Of a DNA stretch of 64,000 nucleotides, positions 32,890 through 43,599 are shown piece after piece. The DNA is from Pomphorhynchus laevis (taxonomy: Eukaryota; Acanthocephala; Palaeacanthocephala; Echinorhynchida; Pomphorhynchidae): NCBI GenBank assembly GCA_012934845.2, contig WNNJ02003813.1, forward strand, positions 1 through 64,000, in the 5' to 3' direction. Positions within the stretch are counted from its first letter, which is position 1. Each line of letters starts with the position of its first letter. Both the position numbers and the translations under genes were made by a program. Under the pieces are notes generated by a model that saw only the letters and a program-made list of their open reading frames with translations, had not been told where the DNA came from and did no database searches.

Positions 32890-35768
32890 TTGGACATCTA
32901 GTGGATATATGTTTGGAAAGGAAGTTGCCATCTAATTGTTCAGAGAGAATATGTAATAATGAATGTCCTCTGGTGGTAGGTTACTCCAATATCAGAAGCT
33001 TACCTGCTCAATTGTCTGAAGTGCAGCAGTTTATATCTTTTAAAGATTTTGACGTGTTTTGCATTTCTGAGTCATGGCTTCATTATCAAATTAATGATGA
33101 CCTTATGGCTATCTCTGGGTATCGACTTTTGAGAGCAGATAGAGTTGCAGGTCGTCGTGGCGGGGGTGTTGCTGCTTATATTAAAAACACCTTATCAATT
33201 ACGAAGATTACTGAATTGTGCGATGATCACTATTCATTCGAGTTATTGTCATTCTGCGTCAATGATACTCATTGTTCAATAGATATCTGCGTCGTATACA
33301 GATCACCCTCAGTTCATACACAGTTAGATCTTCTGAAAAATCAGTTAAGATCATTCTGCTCCTCAAATTATTTCTTCCTTATTGGGGATTTTAATCTTCC
33401 TCAAGTTAACTGGATTAGTAACAACCGGTATTACTATAATGTCGAAAACTGCGAGCTTGCTGAATTCTTGCTGGCAGAGCTTCTCCTGATCCAACATATT
33501 AATCAGCCAACATGTATATCGTCTCAACCAGAGACAATATTAGATCTTGGGTTTACCAAGCGCATTGAAGATGTAATCAGAGTTGATTTCGAGTCTCCTT
33601 TAGGAACCAGTGACCATTGTGTGATTTCAGTACAGATTGCTCACACTTTACAACGACGATCTAAGTGCAGTGGCATCGGAAAGCGTAATTGGAATCGAGT
33701 AAATGTGGAAGATCTCCAACTCTATAGTCATCAGCTGAACTTCGGATCTGCTGATCTTCCAATTGATGATCATTTATCGTTAGTGACCAGTAACCTCATA
33801 ACCATTTCGGATACGTTTGCACCAATAAGAAATAGGGCTTACAAGACGACAACGCCATTGTGGTTCGACAATGAGTTGGAGACTACGATAAAGGAAAGAA
33901 ATCGATTATGGCGAATCTCTCAACGTAACACTGTTACGCACCGTGAGTACAAAACTCTTCGCAATCTATGCAACCAACTAAAACGCTCAAAAAGAAAAAC
34001 ATTTGAAGAGGGTATTGCTTCTGACATTAACAGGTCACCTAAACGTTTTTGGGCATACGTTAGACATCGTCGAATCCTACCTTCTACGATTAATTGTGTA
34101 CGTTTAGAAAGTGGTGATGTAGTTGACAAGGAGGCTATTGTGGAAGCTCTTGCAAGCAGTTTTGTAGTATCTCCATCCTCGCAATCGAATATTGACCAGA
34201 TACAGTACCCGCCCAACTTACAATCTAACTTACCAATATCTCCTATTAATGTCATTGAAGTTCAGTCTGAACTCCATAAATTAAATAGTTTTGGCTCTGC
34301 AGGACCAGATGGTGTATCCCCTTTTCTTTTGCGTACTCTGTCGCACATTATTGCTCCAAGCCTTACGTCTCTATTTCATCGAAGCTTACAGTATTCGTGG
34401 ATTCCTGATGATTGGAAAAGGGCAATTGTTGTACCTATTCCAAAGAAACAGTTGGCACTAACTTGTTCAGATTTTAGACCAATTAGTCTTACCAGTGTTA
34501 TTTCTAAAATTATGGAGAGACTCATTGCGAAGAGAATACGTGAACATCTAAATTTATATCAAATTCTTGATGATTCTCAGCACGGCTTCCGACCTGGTCG
34601 CTCGTGCCTAACTAATCTGTTGAATGCTCGCGAACATTGGGTAGCTGCTCTTAGTTCGGGTCTTACAGTTGATATAATATTTCTTGATTTCTCTAAGGCC
34701 TTTGATAGAGTTCCACATGCTGGTTTAGATTCACTACTACGTCATTACGGTGTACCTACGACAATTTGCAACTGGATTAAGACATTTCTCGAGGATCGAT
34801 CATTCGTTGTGCGATTAGATGAAGTTTTGTCAACAGCTCGACGTGTTCATTCGGGTGTTCCTCAGGGCACGGTCCTAGGTCCACTTCTCTTTATCATCTT
34901 TTTGAATGACCTACTCCTAAGGTTAAAGTGTCCTCACCTGGCATTTGCTGACGATGTTAAAATATGGGCAACAACCCAAAACGAGGCGGATTGTGAATTT
35001 TTACAATGTGACCTTAACCGTATCGGGACTTGGTGTAATAGCACTGGCTTGATACTCAACGCGACAAAATGTGTATGGATCAGATTGGGTAGAGATAAAA
35101 CTCATTTCGATTACAAAATAAATGGACACTCAATCAAGCGAGTCTCAGAACATCCCGACCTGGGAGTGATAATTCACGAATCGCTAAAGACAAGAGCAAA
35201 TAGTGATCACGCGCGGTTAAAAGCGATACGTGCCTTATACTGCATAAAAATGACTTTTGCAAAATTATCGCCGCAAATCTTCGCCAAACTTTATTGTGCC
35301 CTAGTAAGACCACATCTTGAGTATTGTGTACAGGCAACCTTTCCAACGACCAGGAGTGAGTTGAATAACTTGGAAAGTGTAATGAGACGAGCTTCTCGGA
35401 TGTGTTGTCAAGGAAGCTTTATTTCAAGATTAAGATGTTTGAACGTTTTATCAGTGAGGTATCGGTATCTTTTTCTTGATCTGATTACACTTTGGAAAAT
35501 TGTACATTCAGCTGATGGCTTTCCTTTGGGTGTAGTTAGATTTCGAGATAATTCGAGATTGCGAGGCCATTGTAAGATGCTTTTTAAAAAATTACCGGGT
35601 AAGCTGCGAAAATTTTACAGACTGTCTGAACGGGCAGTAGATGTTTGGAATAGTTTGCCTGAACCTATCGCTGCCATCACCAATTTCCTCGCTTTCAAAA
35701 ACAGGGTTCGACGTTGGATATACGTCCAGGCTGATTTGTCACCTTTTCTAACCTACCCATTTGGTTGA
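32847..35768 (+). CDS. ORF2 of LINE E: APE endonuclease and reverse transcriptase, 973 aa
   Basis: ATG at 32847 lies within the ORF1 codons for Arg-Trp-Arg, as in A and B. EN: GYSNIRSLPAQLSE, FCISESWLHYQ (catalytic Glu), RRGGGVAAYIKN, YFFLIGDFNLPQVNW and GTSDHCVIS. RT: DFRPISLTSVISKIMERL, ILDDSQHGFRPGRSC, FLDFSKAFDRVPH (A), SGVPQGTVLGPLLFIIF (B) and LAFADDVKIW (C, FADD about residues 700-703). The C-terminus has the usual FYRLSERAVDVWNSLPE. No stops or shifts. It would nick AT-rich DNA and prime cDNA synthesis. Confidence 0.92.
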   Translation: MEIDQSFSRPYNAMIGHLVDICLERKLPSNCSERICNNECPLVVGYSNIRSLPAQLSEVQQFISFKDFDVFCISESWLHYQINDDLMAISGYRLLRADRVAGRRGGGVAAYIKNTLSITKITELCDDHYSFELLSFCVNDTHCSIDICVVYRSPSVHTQLDLLKNQLRSFCSSNYFFLIGDFNLPQVNWISNNRYYYNVENCELAEFLLAELLLIQHINQPTCISSQPETILDLGFTKRIEDVIRVDFESPLGTSDHCVISVQIAHTLQRRSKCSGIGKRNWNRVNVEDLQLYSHQLNFGSADLPIDDHLSLVTSNLITISDTFAPIRNRAYKTTTPLWFDNELETTIKERNRLWRISQRNTVTHREYKTLRNLCNQLKRSKRKTFEEGIASDINRSPKRFWAYVRHRRILPSTINCVRLESGDVVDKEAIVEALASSFVVSPSSQSNIDQIQYPPNLQSNLPISPINVIEVQSELHKLNSFGSAGPDGVSPFLLRTLSHIIAPSLTSLFHRSLQYSWIPDDWKRAIVVPIPKKQLALTCSDFRPISLTSVISKIMERLIAKRIREHLNLYQILDDSQHGFRPGRSCLTNLLNAREHWVAALSSGLTVDIIFLDFSKAFDRVPHAGLDSLLRHYGVPTTICNWIKTFLEDRSFVVRLDEVLSTARRVHSGVPQGTVLGPLLFIIFLNDLLLRLKCPHLAFADDVKIWATTQNEADCEFLQCDLNRIGTWCNSTGLILNATKCVWIRLGRDKTHFDYKINGHSIKRVSEHPDLGVIIHESLKTRANSDHARLKAIRALYCIKMTFAKLSPQIFAKLYCALVRPHLEYCVQATFPTTRSELNNLESVMRRASRMCCQGSFISRLRCLNVLSVRYRYLFLDLITLWKIVHSADGFPLGVVRFRDNSRLRGHCKMLFKKLPGKLRKFYRLSERAVDVWNSLPEPIAAITNFLAFKNRVRRWIYVQADLSPFLTYPFG

Positions 35769-36005
35769 TCTTTTTTCTGTATTGTGTGATCGGCTTAAAG
35801 CCTTATGGCTAAGTCTGAACTTGATAATAATAAATACATGCATCTGATCACGCATCTTTCACATTGGAATTGAATGATCGTTAATTTATTTTTTTATACA
35901 ATTAAAAATTACAATCATAAAGTTACCCGCAAATGGGCCCTAATATAAACATTAAATTTAAGACTTCATTAAAATCTCAGCTATCCGTAGCGGATCCACG
36001 ACTAA

Positions 36006-36653
36006 TTATCTCCGAATGGATTTGCTGTCCGTGCTCGAACCGGTGAAATGCAGAGCGGGGGCTGCGAAGACACATAGAAGTTGATACAGTTGATCGGAAA
36101 TGTTACTGGAAATGATTTTGATGGAATGGTGTAAATTATTGAGATGTGATACAGGGGAGGTCGAGTAAGAAGTACGTGAAGAGAATAAAGAAGTTTGAGA
36201 TTTATTTAGATTGGGGGAGGAATAGGAAAGAGGAGGTACGAGATGAAAAGCTTTACCGTTAGCATTGTTAGAATGAGAAAGATTAATTGAAGGTTTGTAC
36301 GTAGTTGAACGAGGAATGTGTGAGATAATAGGTTTAATAATGGGATTATATGATGCGAAGTCAGGTGTTGATGCGAGGGAAACATCTAAAACAGCATTGG
36401 TCTGAGTGGTCGTGTGTGATACAGGAGTAGATGAGCAGGATAACTGTAGTAGTCGTACTGATGTACAAAAACCGCAAGTGAAATGTTTACGTTTATACAC
36501 CGAGTGGTCGGATATTTTAACACGAACAAGTGTCCATATATCGCAATCCTTGGAATCGCATCCAATTTCAAAGCTGGTATAACCATCATTGCATTCCGAT
36601 GTGGAAGATTCTTGATCAGGAACAGGGATCTGAGATCGCGCTTTTTTAGGCAT
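36006..36653 (-). CDS. ORF1-like protein of element C, 215 aa
   Basis: ATG at 36653, open to TAA. The finger IGCDSKDCDIW...FTCGFC (C-x4-C, C-x2-C) and the Ser/Thr/Pro-rich linker (SHTTTQT, STPDFASYNP, SNNANGKAF) match ORF1 of families A and B. After LNNLHHSIKIISSN similarity ends and a short unrelated tail (LYQLLCVFAAPALHF) closes the frame, so the RRM-like domain and RWR end are missing. It could bind nucleic acid through the finger only. Its preservation hints at selection or youth. Confidence 0.7.
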   Translation of the reverse strand: MPKKARSQIPVPDQESSTSECNDGYTSFEIGCDSKDCDIWTLVRVKISDHSVYKRKHFTCGFCTSVRLLQLSCSSTPVSHTTTQTNAVLDVSLASTPDFASYNPIIKPIISHIPRSTTYKPSINLSHSNNANGKAFHLVPPLSYSSPNLNKSQTSLFSSRTSYSTSPVSHLNNLHHSIKIISSNISDQLYQLLCVFAAPALHFTGSSTDSKSIRR

Positions 36654-36700
36654 GACCTTTTATCGATAGATTGAGCTCAATCCGCGAGCGTAGCGAGCGG

Positions 36701-37041
36701 AACTGACAGGAATAATCTGGAACTGACAGGAATAATCTGGAACTGACAGGAATAATCTGGAACTGACAGGAATAATCTGGAACTGACAGGAATAATCTGG
36801 AACTGACAGGAATAATCTGGAACTGACAGGAATAATCTGGAACTGACAGGAATAATCTGGAACTGACAGGAATAATCTGGAACTGACAGGAATAATCTGG
36901 AACTGAACAGGAATAATCTGGAACTGACAGGAATAATCTGGAACTGACAGGAATAATCTGGAACTGACAGGAATAATCTGGAACTGACAGGAATAATCTG
37001 GAACTGACAGGAATAATCTGGAACTGACAGGAATAATCTGG
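36701..37041. repeat. 20-bp tandem array in the 5' region of element C
   Basis: Unit AACTGACAGGAATAATCTGG, seventeen copies nearly without change apart from one extra A at 36901-36921. Bounded by GCGAGCGTAGCGAGCGG on one side and the leader on the other. Near identity suggests recent expansion. The same unit appears once, diverged, in the B1 leader (GGAACTGGATTGATCTGG). Confidence 0.9.
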
Positions 37042-37075
37042 AATGTATGTTTATAAGAAATCAAATTTTTTTAAG

Positions 37076-39177
37076 GTATACAAGTTTGGAAGTTGGATGT
37101 GATTGTGAAGGCTGTGACGTATGTTTGAGTTAAAATATCAGACTGCTCGCTGTATCAAATTAAACCGCTAACATGTGGTTTTTGTTCATCGGTAAAACTT
37201 TTACAGCTATCCTTCTCCTCCGCTTCGGTATCACACACGACTACTCAAACCGATACTGTTTTTGACGTTTACCTCGCATCAACACCTTACTTCGCATTGT
37301 ATAATCCCACTCTTAAACCTACTCTTACACACACCTCGTTCAACTACATATAAAACTTTCATTCGTCTTCATCATTCTAACAGTGCAAACGGTAATGGTT
37401 TTCATCTCGTATCTTCTATTTCTTATTCGTCCCCCATCTAAATACCTTTCATACTTTTTTCTTTTCTTCACGTACTCCTTACTCTACCTCCCCAGTATCA
37501 CTTCTCAATAATTTACATCCTTCTTCGAAACGATCTCCAGCAACATCACCGATTAACAGATTCAACACTTCACTCCTTAAGCATGATCCAACCTATCTTA
37601 ATTCTGCATTGATCACCCCTGTCATTTCAACTTCTTCCTGCTCTCCTACATCTACTCCTACCAGCTCTGTCTGTCCACCACTTCTACGTAATCGTTTTCC
37701 TTCGCGTGATCGCTGTATTATGTATAATATCTAACTTAAAGCTTCCCGAATCTGTTTCTCCAAAATCTCGCCTCAATGATGAGGTATCTGCTTTCAGGTC
37801 TATCCTAGCAATCATTTTTCCTGATTATAATCCACTTCTTTTAAATAATATTGCTACCGTATCTTTTATTTGCTAAAACAAATCTACTAAATCCAATCAT
37901 CTCAGTTCTCCACTCCTAAAAATCGTTTTCCGACATAGTTCACATACCTCCTCGGTCCTCTCCCAACCTTTTAAACTTCTTACCACTTCATATACTTGTC
38001 GTATCTTTCCTGAACGCTTCCATTCTGATATAATCAACTCAATTTAGCTCGTATTAAGAAACATCCACGTAAAACAAACAGCGAGTCATCCCTATCAATT
38101 CGTCAAGTCAACGCAAATTTTTACGTCGTACGCAAGAAGCCAACAAGCCGATACCGTCATGTTCCTTATTCTCTACATTACGGAATTATGGCACTGACTC
38201 TGACTATCGTGCTTTTCGTCGTATATTTCATCTGGTTGTTCTCTAGTTGAATCAGCTCGTCCAATTTTCTCTCTCACATTTACTATTCTAACCATTACGT
38301 TATTGTTGACATTGCTCGTCACCCAACGTCTCCACGTAAAATTAACACTAACAACTGTTACACTTAGTTCGAATTGCTCATATGTAGATTATCAACTCCT
38401 TTCCATTTGTGACTTGTGATTGTATATCGTTCAGGATCAGCTGCCCCTCACGTATGTTCTTTAATGACCTTGCAGATCTTCTTTATGACTGTTCATTGTC
38501 TTATACTTCGTTTGTTCTCGGTGACTTAACATTCACCTTGATAGTCCGATTGACTCTGATTCTATCACTCTAACTAACCTTTTTCTGATTTTAGCTGTAA
38601 ATTACTTTTAGCAACCCTCACTCATATTCTCGGCGGTGCTTTCGACATCATTGTTGTTTCCAACTGCTTCAATGACTATACCACCTTGTCAATTACTGAT
38701 CTTGATTTGTCCGATCATTTCCGTCTCACTCTTACTCTTACTCGTCCTGATTTTCCTTATCCGCCTTAAACACTAACTAGTTCAAGTCAACCCTTGAAAC
38801 TTCTCGATATCCCTAATTTCTGCACAGCCTTACTCAATTCCGTACTCTTTTCACTTCCACTTAACTATCTTTCTCTTGATGATCTCTGAATTCTGTTTGA
38901 TTCTGAATTTACGACTATCCTCAATCACCTCCTGCCTAGTCGACCCCGACGTCTAATGCGTACTAAACATACTCTCTTTTGAGATTACGTTTAAGTCCTC
39001 GTTTTAGTCATCTTCCTTAAACTCAATTCTTTCACGATCATCTACCACTTGTAACATAAATCCTGATGAATTTTCTTCTTATCTACAATCTAAGCTATCT
39101 AATTTAATTTTCCTTCTACTCATATGTCCATTGTATCCTTTTTCTCTTTAAATACTTACCTCCAAGAGCTATTCCAC
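37076..39177 (+). pseudogene. LINE A4, badly decayed family-A copy (ORF1 and EN)
   Basis: Begins head-to-head with C inside the ORF1 finger (LEVGCDCEGCDV, VKISDCSLYQIKPLTCGFC), continues through the linker (SHTTTQT, LASTPYFA, RNRFPSRDRCI) and ARIKKHPRKTNSESSLSIR to the EN of ORF2 (ARHPTSPRKINTNN, HILGGAFDIIVV), with many stops and shifts. Ends near 39177 at the ELFH region, where family-B text takes over. Confidence 0.75.
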
Positions 39178-40277
39178 GTATCATCCTTCGTCGCCCTTGG
39201 AGAAATCTTGACATCCCCCTTCTCCGCTCCGACTTGCTTAAATCGTCTCTATCTTTTCACACAATAACATCATCCTCTCCTCACGATCTTGCCTTTCTTT
39301 TCGACTTTAAATTCACATTCATTCTCGATCTGCTTTTGCCGTTTCAGCCTCACCCTCACCTTCGCTTGCACCGTGCCCCGTGGTTTGACATCCAATGCCT
39401 ACTCTCAAAGCTTCGACTCCGCCATGCTTTGAGAGACTATAACCGCTCTCTCAGACGTGATATCCGTTCGCTCACTCCGACTCTCCGTGATTCTTATCTT
39501 GCTCTTCGCCAGTCTCATCTTTACTATTACGTATAAAATGCAACTTCTTCTGGACACATAAAATCAACACTTCATTAAACTCTAAGTCTCGCTGGCATAC
39601 TTTTAACCTAATCTTTTCTCGTGCCTCTCCGTCTTTCAACATCAATCTCCATGATTATTCGTCATTTCTTCATACCAAAGTATCCACGTTGCTCTCTCAC
39701 AACCTCGTAAATCTGAGGTCGTATCTTTCCATCACACTGGAAATCCGCCATCGTTCGTCCCATCTTTAAAAAACTGCTCGATTCATCACTTCCTTTTAGT
39801 TATCGCCCTATTTCACTCATCCATACTCTTTCAAAGCTCTCAGAGCGCCTTATCTTAATACAGATCAACGTTTATCTATCTTCATCTAATCTGTACCCTC
39901 CTTACCAATCCGCTTTCCGCTCTAATCACTCCACAGAAATCGCATGCATGAAAGTTTACAACGATCTACTTATTTCTCGTGACAAGGCTCTATATAGTGT
40001 TCTTATCTCCCTCGACCTCTCATCCACTTTCGACACCGTCGACCACTCCATCCTCCTTTCTCGCCTTCGTTTTGATTACATATTTTCTTTCTCCTCCATA
40101 GCATGGTTCGCCACATATCTATCCGACCCCCTTTTCGAGTCTGTTCAAATTCAGTACCCTCCTTACCAATCCGCTTTCCGCTCTAATCACTCCACAGAAA
40201 TCGCATGTATGAAAGTTTACAACGATCTACTCATTTCTCGTGACAAGGCTCTATATAGTGTTCTCATCTCCCTCGAC
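39178..40277 (+). pseudogene. LINE B4, fragment of family-B ORF2 with an internal duplication
   Basis: Family-B text starts at LRRPWRNLDIPLL-like codons, 39234-39536 is open (LRLHRAPWFDIQCLLSKLRLRHALR), and the RT entry and motif A follow (ALYSVLISLDLSSTFDTVDHS at 39977 on). A 124-bp piece, 39893-40016, is repeated at 40154-40277. No YADD region is present. The TAC codon at the B1 stop position is intact here (SNLYPPYQSAF). Confidence 0.75.
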
Positions 40278-40690
40278 GCACGAAAACTCGCGAGAGTTTT
40301 TGAATTTGACTCCCCCGTTGCACCTTATCAATCGAATGCTCCCAATTACGAACTTATGGGGGCATTGTTACGACTTCTCTTTGTAATATAGCTTAACAGT
40401 TTGCGAACTATTTTTCTCTTAATATCTGTTATCGATCTCAGATCATTTTTGTCATTTTGCGAACATTGATATATCAACTTGAGAAGCTTTAGCTGTTGTT
40501 GAAGTCTCAAGAAGAATATTTTGAAATAATTAAAATATATTCATGGGAACGCTACTACAGGTCATGATGATATTTCTCGATAATAATGCATGAATTGGCT
40601 TCTGTAATACATGTCCCACTAGCTACCATATTTAAATCCTCCTTAAATGCAGGCTACCTTTCAACCGATTAAACTAGATATATCATAGTA
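40278..40690. other. No supported gene
   Basis: A frame continues from B4 to 40391 through unrelated text (RKLARVFEFDSPVAPYQSN) that I do not recognise. The rest is AT-rich with stops. Confidence 0.4.
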
Positions 40691-42060
40691 AAATTTTCAA
40701 GAAAGAAGACAGGTCGCTAGTATTCAATTATCGTCCTACTAGCATCACGTCTGTGGTTTGTAAGTTATTAGAAAGATTTATTCTTTGACGGATCAACTTC
40801 TTTCTTGAATCGAATAATGCTCTTAACTTTAGCCAAAATATATTTAGACGGAATCACTCACTAATCTTGTAGAAAAAGGGCTAAATCGTTAGCATCATTA
40901 AGACAAGACATGCATATGGATGTGATCTTTATCGACTTGTCAAAGGCATTTGACAGAGTTATTCAGTTCCTTGTTAATAAGTTATATAGCGTCGGAATTA
41001 GGGTCAAATTATTAAACTGTCTACTATGTTTCCTTATTAATCGCTTGTGTGCTGTGCGTATTTTTCAATATTTATTTAAGTACGCTTTGTTTTCAACGGT
41101 TGTCCCTCAGGGTTCCGTCATTAGCGCGACGATTTAACACACTTATCTGATTTAACATCTGAGTGCGTTATGTACGCCGATAATTTAAATATATTTCGAG
41201 GAATTGATGATCACTTAAATGCTAAAGTATTACAACTTGATCTTTAATATATATAAATTCTCAAGAGCTTTTGATTTTACACAGTTAAATGCAGCCATAT
41301 GCGCATTGGTTCGCTAATTATTTTCGCATCATATCATATAGATATCATAAATATCATCTCAACTGACAAATTTAATGATTTGAGATAGTCTATGGTCAAA
41401 CTCAACATGAGTCAACATGTTGCTAAAGCCTCTTCTTCCTGTCGTCGTACTATCGGCCTCATTAACCATTCATTCAGAATCTTAGTTGGTCGTAGCTTTT
41501 AAATACTCTATTACACGAAATACTCTATTACACGCTTATAGAGTCCCATATTATTTACCACTGTAGCCTTACCACTTTTACAAAAAAACTTATCGACTTA
41601 TGATTAAGTGCTTAGATTTGCAACAAAGTTCGTTTCTGCTCTGTTAAAAGTCTTTTATTTGATCTTAAACTCAGGACCTTTGGATTTCACCGATCCATAA
41701 AATACCGGTCATAGTTGAAATGATGTTGGAGAGGAAAGCCCTCATGTCTTCGTATCACCCTCTCAATCACTTATTTAGCCTCTGTAATTCCAAAAAAGAT
41801 ACGAGTACACATATTGATGCTCAAACATCGCCGAAAGCTACATCGATACCACCAGGATATTAGAGACCGTGTAGTGAATCATTGGAATAGACTACCATCT
41901 GCTGCCATTGACAGTTAAAGCAACAACGCTTTCCATCGAGCATTGAATTCGCACTTTTAAGTTGCAGCAATTAACACCTGATTGTTACCTTTTTATCTTT
42001 TTTCTGTTTGTTTTTATATTTGGTGTGCAGCCCAACAAGCAGTCACTTACCGGCTGATAT
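40691..42060 (+). pseudogene. LINE fragment L: RT remnant, Jockey/CR1-like
   Basis: Pieces in several frames: NYRPTSITSVVCKLLERF (about 40725), DVIFIDLSKAFDRV (40920), VVPQGSVISATI (41100), VMYADNLNIFRGI (41168, where YADD has become YADN), the thumb ASSSCRRTIGLINHSFR (41425) and a C-terminal HWNRLPSAAIDS (41880). It follows the order of an LINE RT and most resembles G/H. Dead copy. Confidence 0.7.
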
Positions 42061-43590
42061 ATAAAAATATATATTTAATAATATATTTTATAATATTTAA
42101 AACAATATTCAAAAAATATTTAATATTTTATAAAATATATTTAATATTCACAGCATTAACTGATATTATTTCAATAATATTTTTTTGAAATAAATATTTT
42201 TTAATCAAAGAAAAAAGAATAAAAAATTATAATTATAATTAATACTTTTATTGTATTTTTTAAATTTTTCCATAAATTTATTAAAAAATAATATAATGCG
42301 AATGTAAAGTTATGTTTAATCCGTTTAAAATTGATTCTGATAGAATCTAATATTCGTATTTCTATCAAATATTTCTATTCAATCAAAAATGGACGAATTT
42401 ATTTGCTTCAATTATTTATTTGGCAAATATTTAATTTTCATTTAGCCAAAACGATTATGTGCTTTGGGATATTTATCTAAAATGTAATCGAGTGTTCGAT
42501 AAAACTTAAGCAAATGCTTCCGACATACCATTTTTTAAACGGGATATGTTCATCTTTTATGAAGATGAACATTTATATGTAGGTTATTTATAATAAATCT
42601 CTAAGAGTATAAATCCATCGATCTTGGTATGTAAGAAATGACGAAAATAATTGATGATAAGTTATACATAAGAAACATAAACTATTAACAACTCCTTTAT
42701 TTAGTGATTTGATCAACTTAAGATTTACACACCCGGGTATCATTCGTGTTTAATGTACAAATTTAAATTTTATTTCATTTAAATGTACATATTGAATGTT
42801 ATATAATATTTTGTTTTAAAAATATCAACTTTTAATTATCTTTTTACACGTTTGTCTGAAAAAAATAAATCGATTTCAGTAACTTATATTTTTGTTCATA
42901 TTTTTACGAACAAGATTATCTTAACTAGATTTTTCCGCCTTTTTAAAATAAAAATTTAATTTAATTTTTATACAAAAAGCGAATATTTATTTATCGAAAA
43001 TTAGATTTTTTAACAAAACTAGATTAGTAATGGTGTGCTTGATGCCTTTTAGATGATTCTATTTCTGAATTTGGAACATAAAAAGTTGCTGATGTTTCCT
43101 TCATTAACTACTCTAAGTCAATGATTGTTATCATTGATTTTTAAAATAGAAAAAAACATTTGGATAATTGAATTTTAGCGTATTGGATAATTGTACATAT
43201 ACTAAAAGAGAGCTTATAATCTTTATTTTAGCAATATAAAGGAACAAAGTTGTAATGCTAATTAATACAATATTAAAAAATACTGTCATTCTTCTCAGCT
43301 AGCTTAAATAGTTTTTTTTATATCATAATCTCTCAGATATGTAATCGTTAACGTGCTGAGAGACGTTCTGCTACATGAACATCAAAAGTGTGAACGTCTT
43401 CGAATTGCCTTGAATTTGTTGACTACATTCCTCCTGAACATTATGGGTGTTATCACTGGCTGCTTGCAATAATAACCTTTCGGGTCTTGCAATAGTTTAT
43501 TATTTGAAATTGTGACAACTTTCACATTTTTTGAAATTCGACTGTAGTAAGGATTCGAAATTACAGTCCTCTTTTTTGATGACTTTGTCA
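42061..43590. other. AT-rich, no gene recognised
   Basis: Mostly A/T runs and simple repeats (ATATTTAAT around 42060-42200). A 69-codon basic frame at 43382-43591 (minus) may belong to the integrase remnant to its right but has no motif of its own. Confidence 0.5.
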
Positions 43591-43599
43591 TCGTACATA

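Larger units (their letters stand above)
31419..35845 (+). mobile_element. LINE E, Jockey/CR1-like, apparently intact
   Basis: Two intact overlapping ORFs, a 5' UTR of about 200 nt and a short 3' UTR with hairpin AGCC-TTAT-GGCT (35799-35810) and a GATAATAATAAATAC end. The 5' boundary is uncertain: a leader-like GTTAAAAAAACTTACATTCC starts at 31419. With D1 this is one of two elements that could still move. Confidence 0.85.
35885..37072 (-). mobile_element. Element C: ORF1-only LINE derivative with 20-bp monomer array
   Basis: Minus strand: leader ACCTTAAAAAAATTTGATTT, seventeen 20-bp repeats (37041-36701), TTCCGCTCGCTACGCTCGCG, an intact ORF1-like frame, then a 3' end with GGGCCCATTTGCGGGTAAC (35920-35945) that resembles the D1 3' UTR rather than A or B. 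No EN or RT is present. Comparable in design to ORF1-only half-LINEs (HAL1) of mammals. The 3' boundary is uncertain. Confidence 0.65.

Noticed and set aside
36660-37064. 134-codon minus-strand ORF through the 20-bp array
   Set aside because: Product of a stop-free tandem unit (20 bp, three frames cycling); the real ORF of element C starts downstream at 36653.
40278-40391. Host gene piece (RKLARVFEFDSP) fused to LINE B4
   Set aside because: The frame merely continues from the LINE duplication; no family match and no splice signals, so left undescribed.
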